Below are positions 45,304 through 53,704 of a stretch of 64,000 bases of DNA, piece after piece. The stretch covers positions 16,977 to 80,976 of the forward strand of contig NZ_LQOL01000072.1 of assembly GCF_002101555.1 (NCBI RefSeq), given 5' to 3'. The stretch's first letter is position 1. The number at the start of each line of letters is the position of its first letter. The notes under the pieces were generated by a model. The model did no database searches and was not told the origin of the DNA. It saw nothing but the letters and a program-made list of their open reading frames with translations. The translations under genes and the position numbers were made by a program. The stretch is from Mycolicibacterium canariasense. GTDB lineage: Bacteria; Actinomycetota; Actinomycetes; Mycobacteriales; Mycobacteriaceae.

Positions 45304-46080
45304 TCACACCAGGCGGCGCAGCACCTGCTCGTGCAGCAAACCGTTGGTCGCCAGCGCGCTACCGCCGTGCGGCCCGGGCCGACCGTCGACACTGCTGAAG
45401 GTGCCGCCGGCCTCTCGGATCAGGATGTCCAGCGGGGCGATGTCCCAGACCTTCACCTCGGGCTCACACGCGATGTCGACCGCGCCCTCGGCGACCATGC
45501 AGTACGACCAGAAGTCGCCGTAGGCGCGCACTCGCCACACCTCGTCGGTGAGGGCGACGAACTTCTCGCGGCGGTCCTCCCAGCCGGTGGTCAGATCCGA
45601 GTAGGACAGGCTCGCCGCGCTCAGCTCGCTCACCCCGGACACCTGGATCCGCCGGGTCGTCCCGTTGAACGAGACGTACGCCCCCTCGCCGGCGGCCGCC
45701 CACCAACGCCGCCCGAGCGCCGGCGCGCTCACCACGCCGACGATCGGCACGCCGTCGTCGACCAGGGCGATCAGGGTGCACCAGACCGGCACCCCGCGCA
45801 CGAAATTCTTGGTCCCGTCGATCGGGTCGATGATCCAGGTGCGGCCCGCTGTGGTCCCGGAAGTCGTTGCGCCGCCGAATTCTTCACCGAAAACCGCATC
45901 GGCGGGCCGGGCCTGGGTCAGGGTCGCGCGCAGCGCCTGCTCGGCGCCCTGGTCGGCGTCGGTCACCGGGGTCAGATCCGGCTTGGTCTCCACCCGCAGA
46001 TCCAGTGCGCCGAAACGTTCCATGGTCAACGCGTCGGCCTGATCGGCGAGTTCCAGGGCGAGAGTCAGATCGGTGCTCAC
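45304..46080 (-). CDS. hisN: Histidinol-phosphatase (inositol-monophosphatase fold)
   Basis: A 258-residue Mg-dependent phosphatase completing the eighth step of histidine synthesis (Rv3137-like). Metal-binding motifs: VFGEEFGG (GEE), WIIDPIDGTKNFVRGVPVW (DPIDGT) and VKVWDIAPLDILIREAGG (WDIAP). GTG 46080 gives a length near the 260 of M. tuberculosis; the open frame extends upstream without similarity. Located 24 bp past the fadE24 operator, transcribed in the same direction upstream of fadE24. Confidence 0.9.
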   Translation of the reverse strand: MSTDLTLALELADQADALTMERFGALDLRVETKPDLTPVTDADQGAEQALRATLTQARPADAVFGEEFGGATTSGTTAGRTWIIDPIDGTKNFVRGVPVWCTLIALVDDGVPIVGVVSAPALGRRWWAAAGEGAYVSFNGTTRRIQVSGVSELSAASLSYSDLTTGWEDRREKFVALTDEVWRVRAYGDFWSYCMVAEGAVDIACEPEVKVWDIAPLDILIREAGGTFSSVDGRPGPHGGSALATNGLLHEQVLRRLV

Positions 46081-46095
46081 CCGTGCAGTCCTACC

Positions 46096-46464
46096 ATGGT
46101 CGTCATGTGGGAATTCGCTATGGTGTTGCTGTTGATCGGGGCACTGGTGCTGCTGGCCGGACCGTGGATCCGTAAGCGTCAAGGCCGCGGCGGCGGTGTC
46201 GCCAGCGGTTGGCAGTCCGGCAACCTGCTCGTGACGGGCGTCAGCCCGCGCCCGGACGCGACCGGCGAGCAGTTCGTCACCATCACCGGCGTGATCAACG
46301 GACCGACCGTGGCCGAGCATGTGGTGTATCAGCAACTGACCGTCGACGTGAACGACTGGCCGACCATGGGGCAGCTCATTCCCGTCGTCTATTCGCCGAA
46401 GAATCCGGACAATTGGCGCTTTGCGCCCCCGCAGGTGCCGGACAATCCGGCCGGCTTGTATTAG
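46096..46464 (+). CDS. Small membrane-anchored protein, function unknown
   Basis: About 122 residues: one N-terminal transmembrane helix (FAMVLLLIGALVLLAGPWI), a basic stop-transfer RKRQGRGG, then a ~90-residue soluble beta-rich domain (GEQFVTITGVINGPTVAE, LIPVVYSPKNPDNWRF). It is not recognised as a named family, though similar short proteins occur in mycobacteria. Start ATG 46096 or 46105. Divergent from hisN with 15 bp between starts. Its stop is immediately followed by the stop of the opposite-strand DUF559 gene. Confidence 0.7.
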   Translation: MVVMWEFAMVLLLIGALVLLAGPWIRKRQGRGGGVASGWQSGNLLVTGVSPRPDATGEQFVTITGVINGPTVAEHVVYQQLTVDVNDWPTMGQLIPVVYSPKNPDNWRFAPPQVPDNPAGLY

Positions 46465-47406
46465 TCAGACCGCGAGATTGCGGCTGTTGCGCGGAAGTTC
46501 GAGTGGCGAGCGCAAGAACTGCAACTTCGCGGCGAGTCCGGCGCGGCAGGGATGTGCCGGCCCGAGCCTGCCGTCCCAGCCCCTGGCGACGAGAGCGCGA
46601 TAGGCGCGCTCGACGATCATCCAGTCGGTGTCCTCTTTGATCACCCGCAGGACGTTCCAGCCCAGCGCGTCGAGTCGGGGGAGTACCCGCAGATCTTTCA
46701 CGTACTGAAATCTGTTGGTGCGGTGCTGATCACCGTCGTACTCGATGACGACCTTGAACTTTTCCCACCCCATATCGACGGTGCGGAGCACCCGCGCGCC
46801 GTCCGTCACCGGAAGCTGGGTGGCCGGCTTCGGGAAACCGGTGTCCAGGAGTAGTAGACGCAGCCGGCTCTCCTGGGGTGAGGCAGCACCGGAATCGACG
46901 AGGGGAAGCAGTGCGCGTAGCTGTTTGAGCCCGCGGGCGCCCCGGTGACGCTCGATCAAGGTGGATACCTCGTCGGCGTCGAAAGCCGTGACCCGCTGGA
47001 GTTCGTCCATTCTGGCGAGCGCTTCGGTTCGCGGGCGGTGGCGCCCGAGGTCGAACGCAGTACGGGCCGGCGTCGTCAACCGAACACCGGCAAGCATCAC
47101 CTCGTCGGATTCCAGCCGATCGCGGCGCACCACGATGCCTGCAGGCGGCCTGCTGATCTCCCAGATCAACTCGATGGGGATCTCGTCATCGATCCAGCAC
47201 GCGCCGTGCAGGGCGGAGGCGGCTACGCCGGCGATGACACCGCCCTGATGCGATCGAAGCCATGCCGCGGCAATCCGGTCAGCGAGCGTCAGCACCTGGC
47301 CCTTGGGTGCGTATACGTCGCGGTGCACGCGATCGTGGTGGCGCCGCAACTCGTAACCGGTCATGCCGCCCCGGCGCGCTTGGCTGCCGACGATGAGCTT
47401 TCCCAT
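46465..47406 (-). CDS. DUF559 (VSR-like nuclease fold) protein with AbiEi-type N-terminus
   Basis: A 313-residue protein. The N-terminal half (RHHDRVHRDVYAPKGQVLTL, IAGVAASALHG) resembles the winged-helix and linker of AbiEi-like antitoxin proteins. The C-terminal half contains FKVVIEYDGDQHRTN and RLDALGWNVLRVIKED, the DUF559/very-short-patch-repair-like restriction-nuclease fold. Many mycobacteria carry several such genes; function is unknown, with no toxin partner beside it. The last ~20 codons lie in one copy of a 62-bp palindromic repeat, and a second copy lies 34 bp upstream of the start. Start ATG 47406. Confidence 0.78.
   Translation of the reverse strand: MGKLIVGSQARRGGMTGYELRRHHDRVHRDVYAPKGQVLTLADRIAAAWLRSHQGGVIAGVAASALHGACWIDDEIPIELIWEISRPPAGIVVRRDRLESDEVMLAGVRLTTPARTAFDLGRHRPRTEALARMDELQRVTAFDADEVSTLIERHRGARGLKQLRALLPLVDSGAASPQESRLRLLLLDTGFPKPATQLPVTDGARVLRTVDMGWEKFKVVIEYDGDQHRTNRFQYVKDLRVLPRLDALGWNVLRVIKEDTDWMIVERAYRALVARGWDGRLGPAHPCRAGLAAKLQFLRSPLELPRNSRNLAV
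46471..46532. repeat. 62-bp palindromic repeat, copy A (overlaps the DUF559 3' end)
   Basis: Begins CGCGAGATTGCGGCTGTTGC and ends GCAACTTCGCGG, with a shared middle GAGTGGCGAGCGC. It matches copy B at 53 of 62 positions in the same orientation. In minus-strand reading it encodes the DUF559 C-terminus (LRSPLELPRNSRNLAV). Confidence 0.85.
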
Positions 47407-47440
47407 GCCGGGATACTCGGCCCCGGCACCGACATCCGGT

Positions 47441-47502
47441 CGCGAGATTGCGGTTGTTGTGCACAAGTGCGAGTGGCGAGCGCGACAACTGCAATCTCGC
47501 GG
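47441..47502. repeat. 62-bp palindromic repeat, copy B (upstream of DUF559)
   Basis: Begins CGCGAGATTGCGGTTGTTGT and ends GCAATCTCGCGG. The ends pair: CGCGAGATTGCGGTT with AACTGCAATCTCGCG, 14 of 15. In minus-strand reading it would encode LSRSPLALVHNNRNLA, mirroring the C-terminus of the DUF559 protein, so it may be the tail of a lost gene copy. Sits between fprA and DUF559. Confidence 0.85.
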
Positions 47503-47516
47503 GGGCGCGGGAATGA

Positions 47517-48857
47517 TCAGCCGTGTGCGATGCCGAGCATGTCGGCGACACTGACCAGCTTGACCCGCGGCCGGTTCTGAGCCTCCCCGACGGCCCGCTC
47601 GTGGGCGTCGATGCGTTGCCAATGATCGTCGGTGACCAATTTGGGTTGGCGCTCCAGCAGCCACGCGACCAACTCGGACGCGTGGTCCTCGGCGAATCCG
47701 GGCTCGCCGAGATCGGCCAGCAGCGTCTCGACGGTGTCCGCCGAATCCTTCTTGTTCGACCCGATGACGCCGGACGGGCCGCGCTTGATCCAGCCCACGA
47801 CGTACTCGTTGCGGCTACCGTCGACGCGCCCGCCGGTATGCGGGATGGTGCCGGAGCGGTCGTCGAAGGGCAGCCCGGCCAGCGGCACCCCGCGATAACC
47901 GACCGCGCGCACCACCAGCTGAACCGGGATCTCTTCCCGCTCGCCGGTGTCCTTGGCCACCACCCTGCCACCCTCGTCGACAAGTTCGTTGCGGCCCAAT
48001 ACTATTGACTCGACGCGGGCATTGCCGCGAATCTCGATCGGCGACGTCGCGAACTTGAACACCACCCGCCGCTTCACCTCGGTCGGTGTCAGCTCGGCGT
48101 ACTCGCGCAGCACCTTGACGTTCTGCTTGACGGTCTTGTCGGCCGCCTCCAGCTCTTCGTCGGTGATGGCGTCGAAATCCGCGCGGTCCACCACGATGTC
48201 CACGTCGGCCATCTGTTCCAGGTGGCCGAGCTCGCGCAGTTCCAGCGTCGTGAACGGGGCCTGCAGCGGACCGCGCCGGCCGACCACGATCACCTCCTTG
48301 ATCCCGCGCACGCCGAGCGAGTCCAACGCGTGGTCGGCGATATCGGTCTGGGCCAGAATTTCCGGATCGCTGATCAGGATTCGCGCGACGTCCAGGGCCA
48401 CGTTGCCGTTGCCGATCACGACGGCACGCTCGGCGTTCAGATCGGGGGCGATGCCCTCGAAATGCGGATGCGCGTTGTACCAACCCACGAAGTCCACCGC
48501 GGCCACGCTGCCCGGCAAATCCTCGCCGGGAATCCCGAGTGCCCGGTCGGATTGCGCGCCGACGGCGTACACGACCGCGTCGTAGCGCTGCGCCAACTCG
48601 GCCGCCTGGACGTGTTCGCCGACGGTGATGTTGCCGAAGAACCGGAACCGGGGGTCCTCGGACGTCTTCCCGAACTGTGCGCTGATCGACTTGATCTTCG
48701 GATGGTCGGGTGCCACCCCGGACCGCACCAGCCCCCACGGCGTGGGCAGCATCTCCAGCATGTCGACGCGAACGTCTCGATCCGACTTCAACAGCGACGC
48801 GGCAGCGAAGAACCCCGAGGGGCCCGAGCCGACGATCGCCACGTGGTACGGGCGCAT
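47517..48857 (-). CDS. fprA: NADPH-ferredoxin reductase FprA
   Basis: A 446-residue adrenodoxin-reductase-type flavoprotein that passes electrons from NADPH to ferredoxins serving P450s and other enzymes. Starts MRPYHVAIVGSGPSGFF (FAD site), with LEMLPTPWGLVRSGVAPDHP, the NADP motif VIGNGNVALDVAR and the C-terminal YVVGWIKRGPSGVIGSNKK. Matches Rv3106 throughout. ATG 48857. Divergent from prfB. Confidence 0.96.
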   Translation of the reverse strand: MRPYHVAIVGSGPSGFFAAASLLKSDRDVRVDMLEMLPTPWGLVRSGVAPDHPKIKSISAQFGKTSEDPRFRFFGNITVGEHVQAAELAQRYDAVVYAVGAQSDRALGIPGEDLPGSVAAVDFVGWYNAHPHFEGIAPDLNAERAVVIGNGNVALDVARILISDPEILAQTDIADHALDSLGVRGIKEVIVVGRRGPLQAPFTTLELRELGHLEQMADVDIVVDRADFDAITDEELEAADKTVKQNVKVLREYAELTPTEVKRRVVFKFATSPIEIRGNARVESIVLGRNELVDEGGRVVAKDTGEREEIPVQLVVRAVGYRGVPLAGLPFDDRSGTIPHTGGRVDGSRNEYVVGWIKRGPSGVIGSNKKDSADTVETLLADLGEPGFAEDHASELVAWLLERQPKLVTDDHWQRIDAHERAVGEAQNRPRVKLVSVADMLGIAHG

Positions 48858-48984
48858 ACACAAAGCCTTTTCGTCAGGCTGACCGGCGGCGCGCTATGGG
48901 CTGTCGCGACGTCGCCGGACCGCTTACCAGCCCGATGCTAGCCGCGGCGCGGCCATCGAGGGCGGAGTCTGGACAAGCGGCCGG

Positions 48985-48990
48985 TACCCT
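48985..48990 (+). promoter_or_regulatory. Candidate -10 TACCCT of prfB (leaderless)
   Basis: TACCCT fits TANNNT and lies 8 nt before the GTG at 48999, so the transcript would start at the start codon. No Shine-Dalgarno sequence precedes this GTG. Confidence 0.4.
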
Positions 48991-48998
48991 GAACTTTC

Positions 48999-50105
48999 GT
49001 GGATCCCGACCTACTTGCAGATATCGCCGCCCTCGACGCAACGCTCACCACCGTGGAGCGGGTGCTCGATGTCGACGGTCTGCGCGCCCGCATCGCCACG
49101 CTGGAGGCCGAGGCCACCGACCCCAACCTGTGGAACGACCAGGCCAACGCCCAGAAGGTGACGAGCAGCCTGTCGCATGCCCAGAGCGAGCTGCGCCGCG
49201 TCGAGGAACTGCGCCGCCGTATCGACGATCTGCCGGTCCTCTACGAACTGGCGGCCGAAGAAGGCGGTGAGGACGCCAAAGCCGAAGCGGACGCCGAACG
49301 TGCGCAGCTGCGCGAAGACCTGGAGGCCCTCGAGGTTCGTACCCTGCTGTCGGGGGAGTACGACGAGCGCGAGGCCGTCGTCACCATCCGCTCCGGCGCG
49401 GGCGGGGTGGACGCCGCCGACTGGGCGGAGATGCTGATGCGGATGTACATCCGCTGGGCCGAGGCCCACAAGTACCCCGTCGAGATCTTCGACACCTCCT
49501 ACGCCGAGGAGGCCGGCATCAAGAGCGCCACCTTCGCGGTGCACGCGCCCTACGCCTACGGCACGCTGTCGGTGGAACAGGGCACACACCGGCTGGTCCG
49601 GATCAGCCCCTTCGACAACCAGGGCCGCCGACAGACCTCCTTCGCCGACGTCGAGGTGCTGCCGGTGGTCGAGACCACCGACCACATCGACATCCCGGAA
49701 GGTGACCTGCGCGTCGACGTCTACCGCTCCAGCGGCCCCGGCGGGCAGTCGGTCAACACCACCGACTCGGCGGTGCGGCTCACCCATATCCCCACCGGCA
49801 TCGTCGTCACCTGCCAGAACGAGAAGTCCCAGCTGCAGAACAAGGTGTCGGCCATGCGGGTGCTGCAGGCCAAACTCCTGGAGCGCAAGCGTCAGGAGGA
49901 ACGCGCCGAGATGGACGCGCTCAAGGGTGACGGCGGCAGCTCGTGGGGCAACCAGATGCGGTCTTACGTGTTGCACCCCTATCAGATGGTCAAGGACCTG
50001 CGCACCGAATACGAGGTGGGCAGCCCGTCGGCGGTGCTCGACGGCGATATCGACGGGTTCCTGGAAGCCGGGATCCGGTGGCGTAACCGTAAAGATGACG
50101 AGTAG
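48999..50105 (+). CDS. prfB: Peptide chain release factor 2
   Basis: A 368-residue factor that releases peptides at UGA and UAA. The stop-recognition tripeptide SPF is in RISPFDNQGRRQTSF, and the catalytic GGQ in YRSSGPGGQSVNTTDS. The gene is one continuous frame: the programmed +1 frameshift with internal UGA found in E. coli prfB is absent, so there is no autoregulation of that kind. GTG 48999. It leads a run of genes ending with smpB, also a translation factor. Confidence 0.97.
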   Translation: MDPDLLADIAALDATLTTVERVLDVDGLRARIATLEAEATDPNLWNDQANAQKVTSSLSHAQSELRRVEELRRRIDDLPVLYELAAEEGGEDAKAEADAERAQLREDLEALEVRTLLSGEYDEREAVVTIRSGAGGVDAADWAEMLMRMYIRWAEAHKYPVEIFDTSYAEEAGIKSATFAVHAPYAYGTLSVEQGTHRLVRISPFDNQGRRQTSFADVEVLPVVETTDHIDIPEGDLRVDVYRSSGPGGQSVNTTDSAVRLTHIPTGIVVTCQNEKSQLQNKVSAMRVLQAKLLERKRQEERAEMDALKGDGGSSWGNQMRSYVLHPYQMVKDLRTEYEVGSPSAVLDGDIDGFLEAGIRWRNRKDDE

Positions 50106-50108
50106 CCC

Positions 50109-51017
50109 TTGAACTGGTCGCAGCATTGGCACGGCTTCTGGCAAGGCCAGATCGGCGAATGGATCCTCACCCGGGGATTGCGGATCGTCATGCTCGTGCT
50201 TGCCGCGATGCTGGCCGCCCGATTCGTGAACTGGATCGCGCAGAAGGTCACCCAGCGCATCGACGCCGACTTCCGGGAGAGCGATGCGCTGGTCCGCTCG
50301 GAGACCACCAAGCACCGGCAAGCCGTCGCCTCGGTGATCTCCTGGGTGACCATCGCGATGCTCGTGGTCATCGTGTTCGTGGAGTTCACCGACATCCTGG
50401 CCATCCCGATCGCCTCGTTGGTGGCGCCCGCGGCGGTGATCGGTGCCGCGCTCGGTTTCGGTGCCCAGCGGCTGGTGCAGGACCTGCTGTCGGGCTTCTT
50501 CATCATCACCGAGAAGCAGTACGGGTTCGGTGACCTGGTCGCGTTGACCGTCTCCGGAATCGCGCTGCCGGCCGAAGGCACGGTCATCGACGTCACACTG
50601 CGGGTGACCAAGCTGCGCTCCTCCGAGGGTGAGATGTTGACCATCCCGAACGGCCAGATCGTCAAGACGGTGAACCTGTCCAAGGACTGGGCCCGCGCCG
50701 TGGTGGACATCCCGGTGCCGGTGACCGCCGACCTGCACACGGTGAACGATCTGCTCAACGGGGTATGTGAGTCCGCGATGAACGATCCACAAATGCGCGA
50801 ACTACTCCTGGACAAGCCGCAGGTGATGGGCGTGGAGAGCATCCAGGTCGACACCGTGAACCTGCGGATGGTGGCCCGGACCCTGCCCGGTAAACAGTTC
50901 GAGGTGGGCCGGAGGTTGCGGCTGCTGGTGATCGCGGCGTTGGCCGGTGCGGGTATCGCCTCGCCCGCCGAGACCTCGACGCTGGCCCCGGCGGTGGCAC
51001 AGGAGCCCAAGCAGTGA
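50109..51017 (+). CDS. Small-conductance mechanosensitive channel (MscS family), Rv3104c-like
   Basis: A 302-residue channel protein with three N-terminal helices (LRIVMLVLAAMLAARFVNW; VTIAMLVVIVFVEF; IASLVAPAAVIGAALGFG) and the MscS core GAQRLVQDLLSGFFIITE, followed by a beta domain (YGFGDLVALTVSGI) and a C-terminal alpha-beta region (NLRMVARTLPGKQFEV). The start appears to be TTG 50109, three bases after the prfB stop. It guards against osmotic downshock. Same order as prfB-Rv3104c-Rv3103c-ftsE in M. tuberculosis. Confidence 0.85.
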   Translation: MNWSQHWHGFWQGQIGEWILTRGLRIVMLVLAAMLAARFVNWIAQKVTQRIDADFRESDALVRSETTKHRQAVASVISWVTIAMLVVIVFVEFTDILAIPIASLVAPAAVIGAALGFGAQRLVQDLLSGFFIITEKQYGFGDLVALTVSGIALPAEGTVIDVTLRVTKLRSSEGEMLTIPNGQIVKTVNLSKDWARAVVDIPVPVTADLHTVNDLLNGVCESAMNDPQMRELLLDKPQVMGVESIQVDTVNLRMVARTLPGKQFEVGRRLRLLVIAALAGAGIASPAETSTLAPAVAQEPKQ

Positions 51018-51553
51018 AATTCCAGTTGCGCCGCGAGGGGGAGAACCGGCACTGGCCGCACTATCTGTTCTGGGGCCGGATGCGGACGTCCACCTTCGCC
51101 CTGATCGTCGCCTTCTTCTTCACCTGGTGGCTGTACTCCACCTATGCACCGGCACCCGCACCGCCGCCGGCCCCGGCCCAGCAGGTGGTTCCGCCGGGCT
51201 TCGTGCCCGACCCGGAGTACACCTGGGTGCCGCGCACCAAGGTGGAGACCCCGCGCAGCACCTACCGCACCACGACCACGACCACCCCGACCACGACCAC
51301 CCCGACCACCGAGCCCACCCCGACAACCGAGACCACGCCGCCCACCGACACCACCACGCCGGGTACGCCGCCGACCGCCACCACGCCGGCCCCGCCCACC
51401 ACGACGGTGATCGATCCCGACGGCCCCGGCCCGATTCCGCCGCTGACCTTGCCGGTCCTGCCGGGGGCGGCGCCGCCACCGACGACGCAGACGACGATCG
51501 ATCCCGGCGTGCCCCCGGCGACACCTCCGCCGCCGGCACGCAGCGCGAACTGA
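51014..51553 (+). CDS. Pro/Thr-rich single-pass membrane protein, Rv3103c-like
   Basis: A 179-residue protein with a short basic N-terminus, one transmembrane helix (STFALIVAFFFTWWLYSTY) and a ~120-residue low-complexity region of Pro and Thr (TTTTTPTTTTPTTEPTPT), probably extending across the cell wall and possibly O-mannosylated. GTG 51014 overlaps the channel gene stop. Its position between an MscS channel and ftsE hints at an envelope or division role; none is demonstrated. Confidence 0.8.
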   Translation: MKFQLRREGENRHWPHYLFWGRMRTSTFALIVAFFFTWWLYSTYAPAPAPPPAPAQQVVPPGFVPDPEYTWVPRTKVETPRSTYRTTTTTTPTTTTPTTEPTPTTETTPPTDTTTPGTPPTATTPAPPTTTVIDPDGPGPIPPLTLPVLPGAAPPPTTQTTIDPGVPPATPPPPARSAN

Positions 51554-51577
51554 CCCGCGGCCCCGTCCGGCTACACT
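51550..51577 (+). promoter_or_regulatory. Candidate ftsE promoter, leaderless
   Basis: CTGACC (51550-51555, -35-like) and TACACT (51572-51577, -10) are separated by 16 bp. Transcription would start near 51584-51587, at the GTG (51586) or ATG (51589) of ftsE. The -35 box overlaps the stop of the preceding gene. Confidence 0.5.
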
Positions 51578-51588
51578 GGCGTGCCGTG

Positions 51589-52278
51589 ATGATCACGCTC
51601 GACAAAGTCAGTAAGCAGTACAAATCCTCGGCGCGGCCCGCGCTCGACGATGTGTCGCTCAAAATCGACAAGGGCGAGTTCGTCTTCCTCATCGGCCCCT
51701 CCGGGTCGGGCAAGTCGACGTTCATGCGGTTGCTGCTGGCCGCCGAACACCCGACCAAGGGCGATATCCGCGTCTCCAAATTCCACGTCAACAAGCTCTC
51801 CGGCCGCCACGTCCCGCAGCTGCGTCAGGTGATCGGCTGCGTGTTCCAGGACTTCCGGCTGCTGCAGCAGAAGACGGTCTTCGACAACGTGGCGTTCGCG
51901 CTCGAGGTGATCGGCAAGCGCGGTGACGTCATCAACCGGGTGGTGCCCGACGTGCTGGAGATGGTCGGGCTATCCGGCAAGGCCAACCGGCTGCCCAACG
52001 AGCTCTCCGGTGGCGAGCAGCAGCGGGTGGCGATCGCGCGGGCGTTCGTCAACCGGCCGCTGGTGCTGCTGGCCGACGAGCCGACCGGCAACCTGGACCC
52101 CGAGACCAGTAAAGACATCATGGATCTGCTCGAGCGGATCAACCGCACCGGCACCACCGTGCTGATGGCCACGCACGACCACCACATCGTGGATTCCATG
52201 CGTCAGCGTGTCATCGAACTCGAACTGGGCCGGCTCATCCGCGACGAACAGCGCGGCGTCTACGGAATGGATCGCTAA
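51589..52278 (+). CDS. ftsE: Cell-division ATP-binding protein FtsE
   Basis: A 229-residue ABC ATPase that with FtsX activates peptidoglycan hydrolases (RipC in mycobacteria) during division. Walker A is LIGPSGSGKST, signature NELSGGEQQRVAIARAF, Walker B VLLADEPTGNLDPET and switch histidine MATHDHHIV. ATG 51589 gives exactly the M. tuberculosis length; GTG 51586 is in frame one codon earlier. Its stop abuts the ftsX GTG. Confidence 0.97.
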   Translation: MITLDKVSKQYKSSARPALDDVSLKIDKGEFVFLIGPSGSGKSTFMRLLLAAEHPTKGDIRVSKFHVNKLSGRHVPQLRQVIGCVFQDFRLLQQKTVFDNVAFALEVIGKRGDVINRVVPDVLEMVGLSGKANRLPNELSGGEQQRVAIARAFVNRPLVLLADEPTGNLDPETSKDIMDLLERINRTGTTVLMATHDHHIVDSMRQRVIELELGRLIRDEQRGVYGMDR

Positions 52279-53175
52279 GTGCGTTTTGGCTTCCTCATCA
52301 ACGAGGTTCTGACCGGTTTCCGCCGCAACGTCACCATGACGGTGGCGATGATCCTGACCACAGCCATCTCCATCGGCTTGTTCGGCGGTGGTCTGCTGGT
52401 GGTCCGGCTGGCCGACCAGTCCCGCGCCATCTACCTGGACCGGGTGGAGAGTCAGGTCTTCCTGACCAACGACGTCTCGGCCAACGACCTCACCTGCGAC
52501 TCGGATCCGTGCAAGGCGCTGCGCGCCCGGATCGAGGCGCGCGACGACGTGAAGTCGGTCCGCTTCCTCAACCGTGACGAGGCCTACGAGGACGCGGTCA
52601 AGAAGTTCCCGCAGTACAAGGACGTTGCCGGCAAGGACGCGTTCCCGGCGTCGTTCGTCGTCAAGCTGGACAACCCGGAGCAGCACAAGGACTTCGATCA
52701 GGCCATGCAGGGCCAGCCCGGGGTGCTCAACGTGCTCAATCAGAAAGACCTGATCGACCGGCTGTTCGCCGTGCTGGACGGGATGAGCAATGTCGCGTTC
52801 GCGGTGGCGCTGGTGCAGGCGATCGGCGCGGTGTTGTTGATCGCGAACATGGTGCAGGTGGCCGCGTACACCCGGCGCACCGAGATCGGCATCATGCGGC
52901 TGGTCGGCGCGACCCGCTGGTACACGCAGCTGCCCTTCCTGGTGGAGGCCATGCTCGCCGCGTTAATCGGTGTCGTGTTGGCCGTCATCGGGCTTATTGT
53001 GGTGCGGGCCGTGTTCCTGGAAAAGGCGCTCGACCAGTTCTACCAAGCCAATCTGATCGCCAATGTCGACTACGCGGACGTGCTGTACTACAGCGCTCCG
53101 CGGATGCTGCTCCTCGGCATGGCGATGGCTGGCATCACGGCCTATGTCACCCTCCGCAGTTACGTCCGAAGATAG
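52279..53175 (+). CDS. ftsX: Cell-division protein FtsX
   Basis: A 298-residue permease-like partner of FtsE. The first transmembrane helix (VTMTVAMILTTAISIGLFGG) is followed by a large extracellular domain with one disulfide candidate pair (LTCDSDPCKAL), which binds the peptidoglycan hydrolase. Three C-terminal helices (NVAFAVALVQAIGAVLLIANMV and later) contain the MacB/FtsX motif AAYTRRTEIGIMRLVGATRW. GTG start directly after the ftsE TAA. Confidence 0.97.
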   Translation: MRFGFLINEVLTGFRRNVTMTVAMILTTAISIGLFGGGLLVVRLADQSRAIYLDRVESQVFLTNDVSANDLTCDSDPCKALRARIEARDDVKSVRFLNRDEAYEDAVKKFPQYKDVAGKDAFPASFVVKLDNPEQHKDFDQAMQGQPGVLNVLNQKDLIDRLFAVLDGMSNVAFAVALVQAIGAVLLIANMVQVAAYTRRTEIGIMRLVGATRWYTQLPFLVEAMLAALIGVVLAVIGLIVVRAVFLEKALDQFYQANLIANVDYADVLYYSAPRMLLLGMAMAGITAYVTLRSYVRR

Positions 53176-53177
53176 AG

Positions 53178-53684
53178 ATGGCTACCACGAGTAAGAAGCC
53201 AGGCAAAGCTGCCGACAAGACCAACAACCAGGTCGTCGCGACCAATCGCAAAGCCCGGCACAATTATTCGATCCTGGAGACGTTCGAGGCCGGGGTGGTG
53301 CTGGTCGGCACCGAGGTCAAGAGCCTGCGTGAGGGGCAGGCCTCGCTGGTCGACGCCTTCGCGACGGTCGACGACGGCGAGGTGTGGCTGCGCAATCTGC
53401 ACATCGCCGAGTATCACCACGGCACCTGGACCAACCACGCGCCGCGGCGCAACCGCAAGCTGTTGCTGCACCGCCGCCAGATCGACACGCTGGTCGGCAA
53501 GATCCGGGACGGCAATCTGACCCTGGTGCCGCTGTCGCTGTACTTCACCGACGGCAAGGTGAAGGTCGAACTGGCGCTGGCCCGCGGTAAAGAGGCTCGC
53601 GACAAGCGCCAGGACCTCGCCAAGCGGGACGCTCAGCGCGAGATCAGTCGCGAGATGGGCCGACGGGCCAAGGGTATGCGCTGA
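53178..53684 (+). CDS. smpB: SsrA-binding protein SmpB
   Basis: A 168-residue partner of tmRNA in trans-translation. The core starts NRKARHNYSILETFEAGVVL, with GTEVKSLREGQASLVDAF (RNA binding) and ANRNRKLLLHR-type loop PRRNRKLLLHRRQID. The basic C-terminal tail that enters the ribosomal mRNA channel is DAQREISREMGRRAKGMR. The N-terminus has ~18 extra basic residues. ATG 53178, two bases after ftsX. Its RNA partner ssrA is 6.7 kb downstream in the same window. Confidence 0.97.
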   Translation: MATTSKKPGKAADKTNNQVVATNRKARHNYSILETFEAGVVLVGTEVKSLREGQASLVDAFATVDDGEVWLRNLHIAEYHHGTWTNHAPRRNRKLLLHRRQIDTLVGKIRDGNLTLVPLSLYFTDGKVKVELALARGKEARDKRQDLAKRDAQREISREMGRRAKGMR

Positions 53685-53704
53685 TCGGCGTCGCGCTCGC
53701 GCTG

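Noticed and set aside
46465..47406. Type IV toxin-antitoxin pair
   Set aside because: Only an AbiEi-like N-terminus is present, fused to a nuclease-like domain; no AbiEii-type nucleotidyltransferase gene is adjacent.
48999..50105. Programmed frameshift in prfB
   Set aside because: The frame is continuous from GTG to TAG with no internal UGA, so no frameshift is needed.
51241..51540. Simple-sequence expansion as a mobile or microsatellite element
   Set aside because: The ACC/CCG-rich tract encodes the Pro/Thr-rich outer region of the Rv3103c-like protein and is expected for that family.
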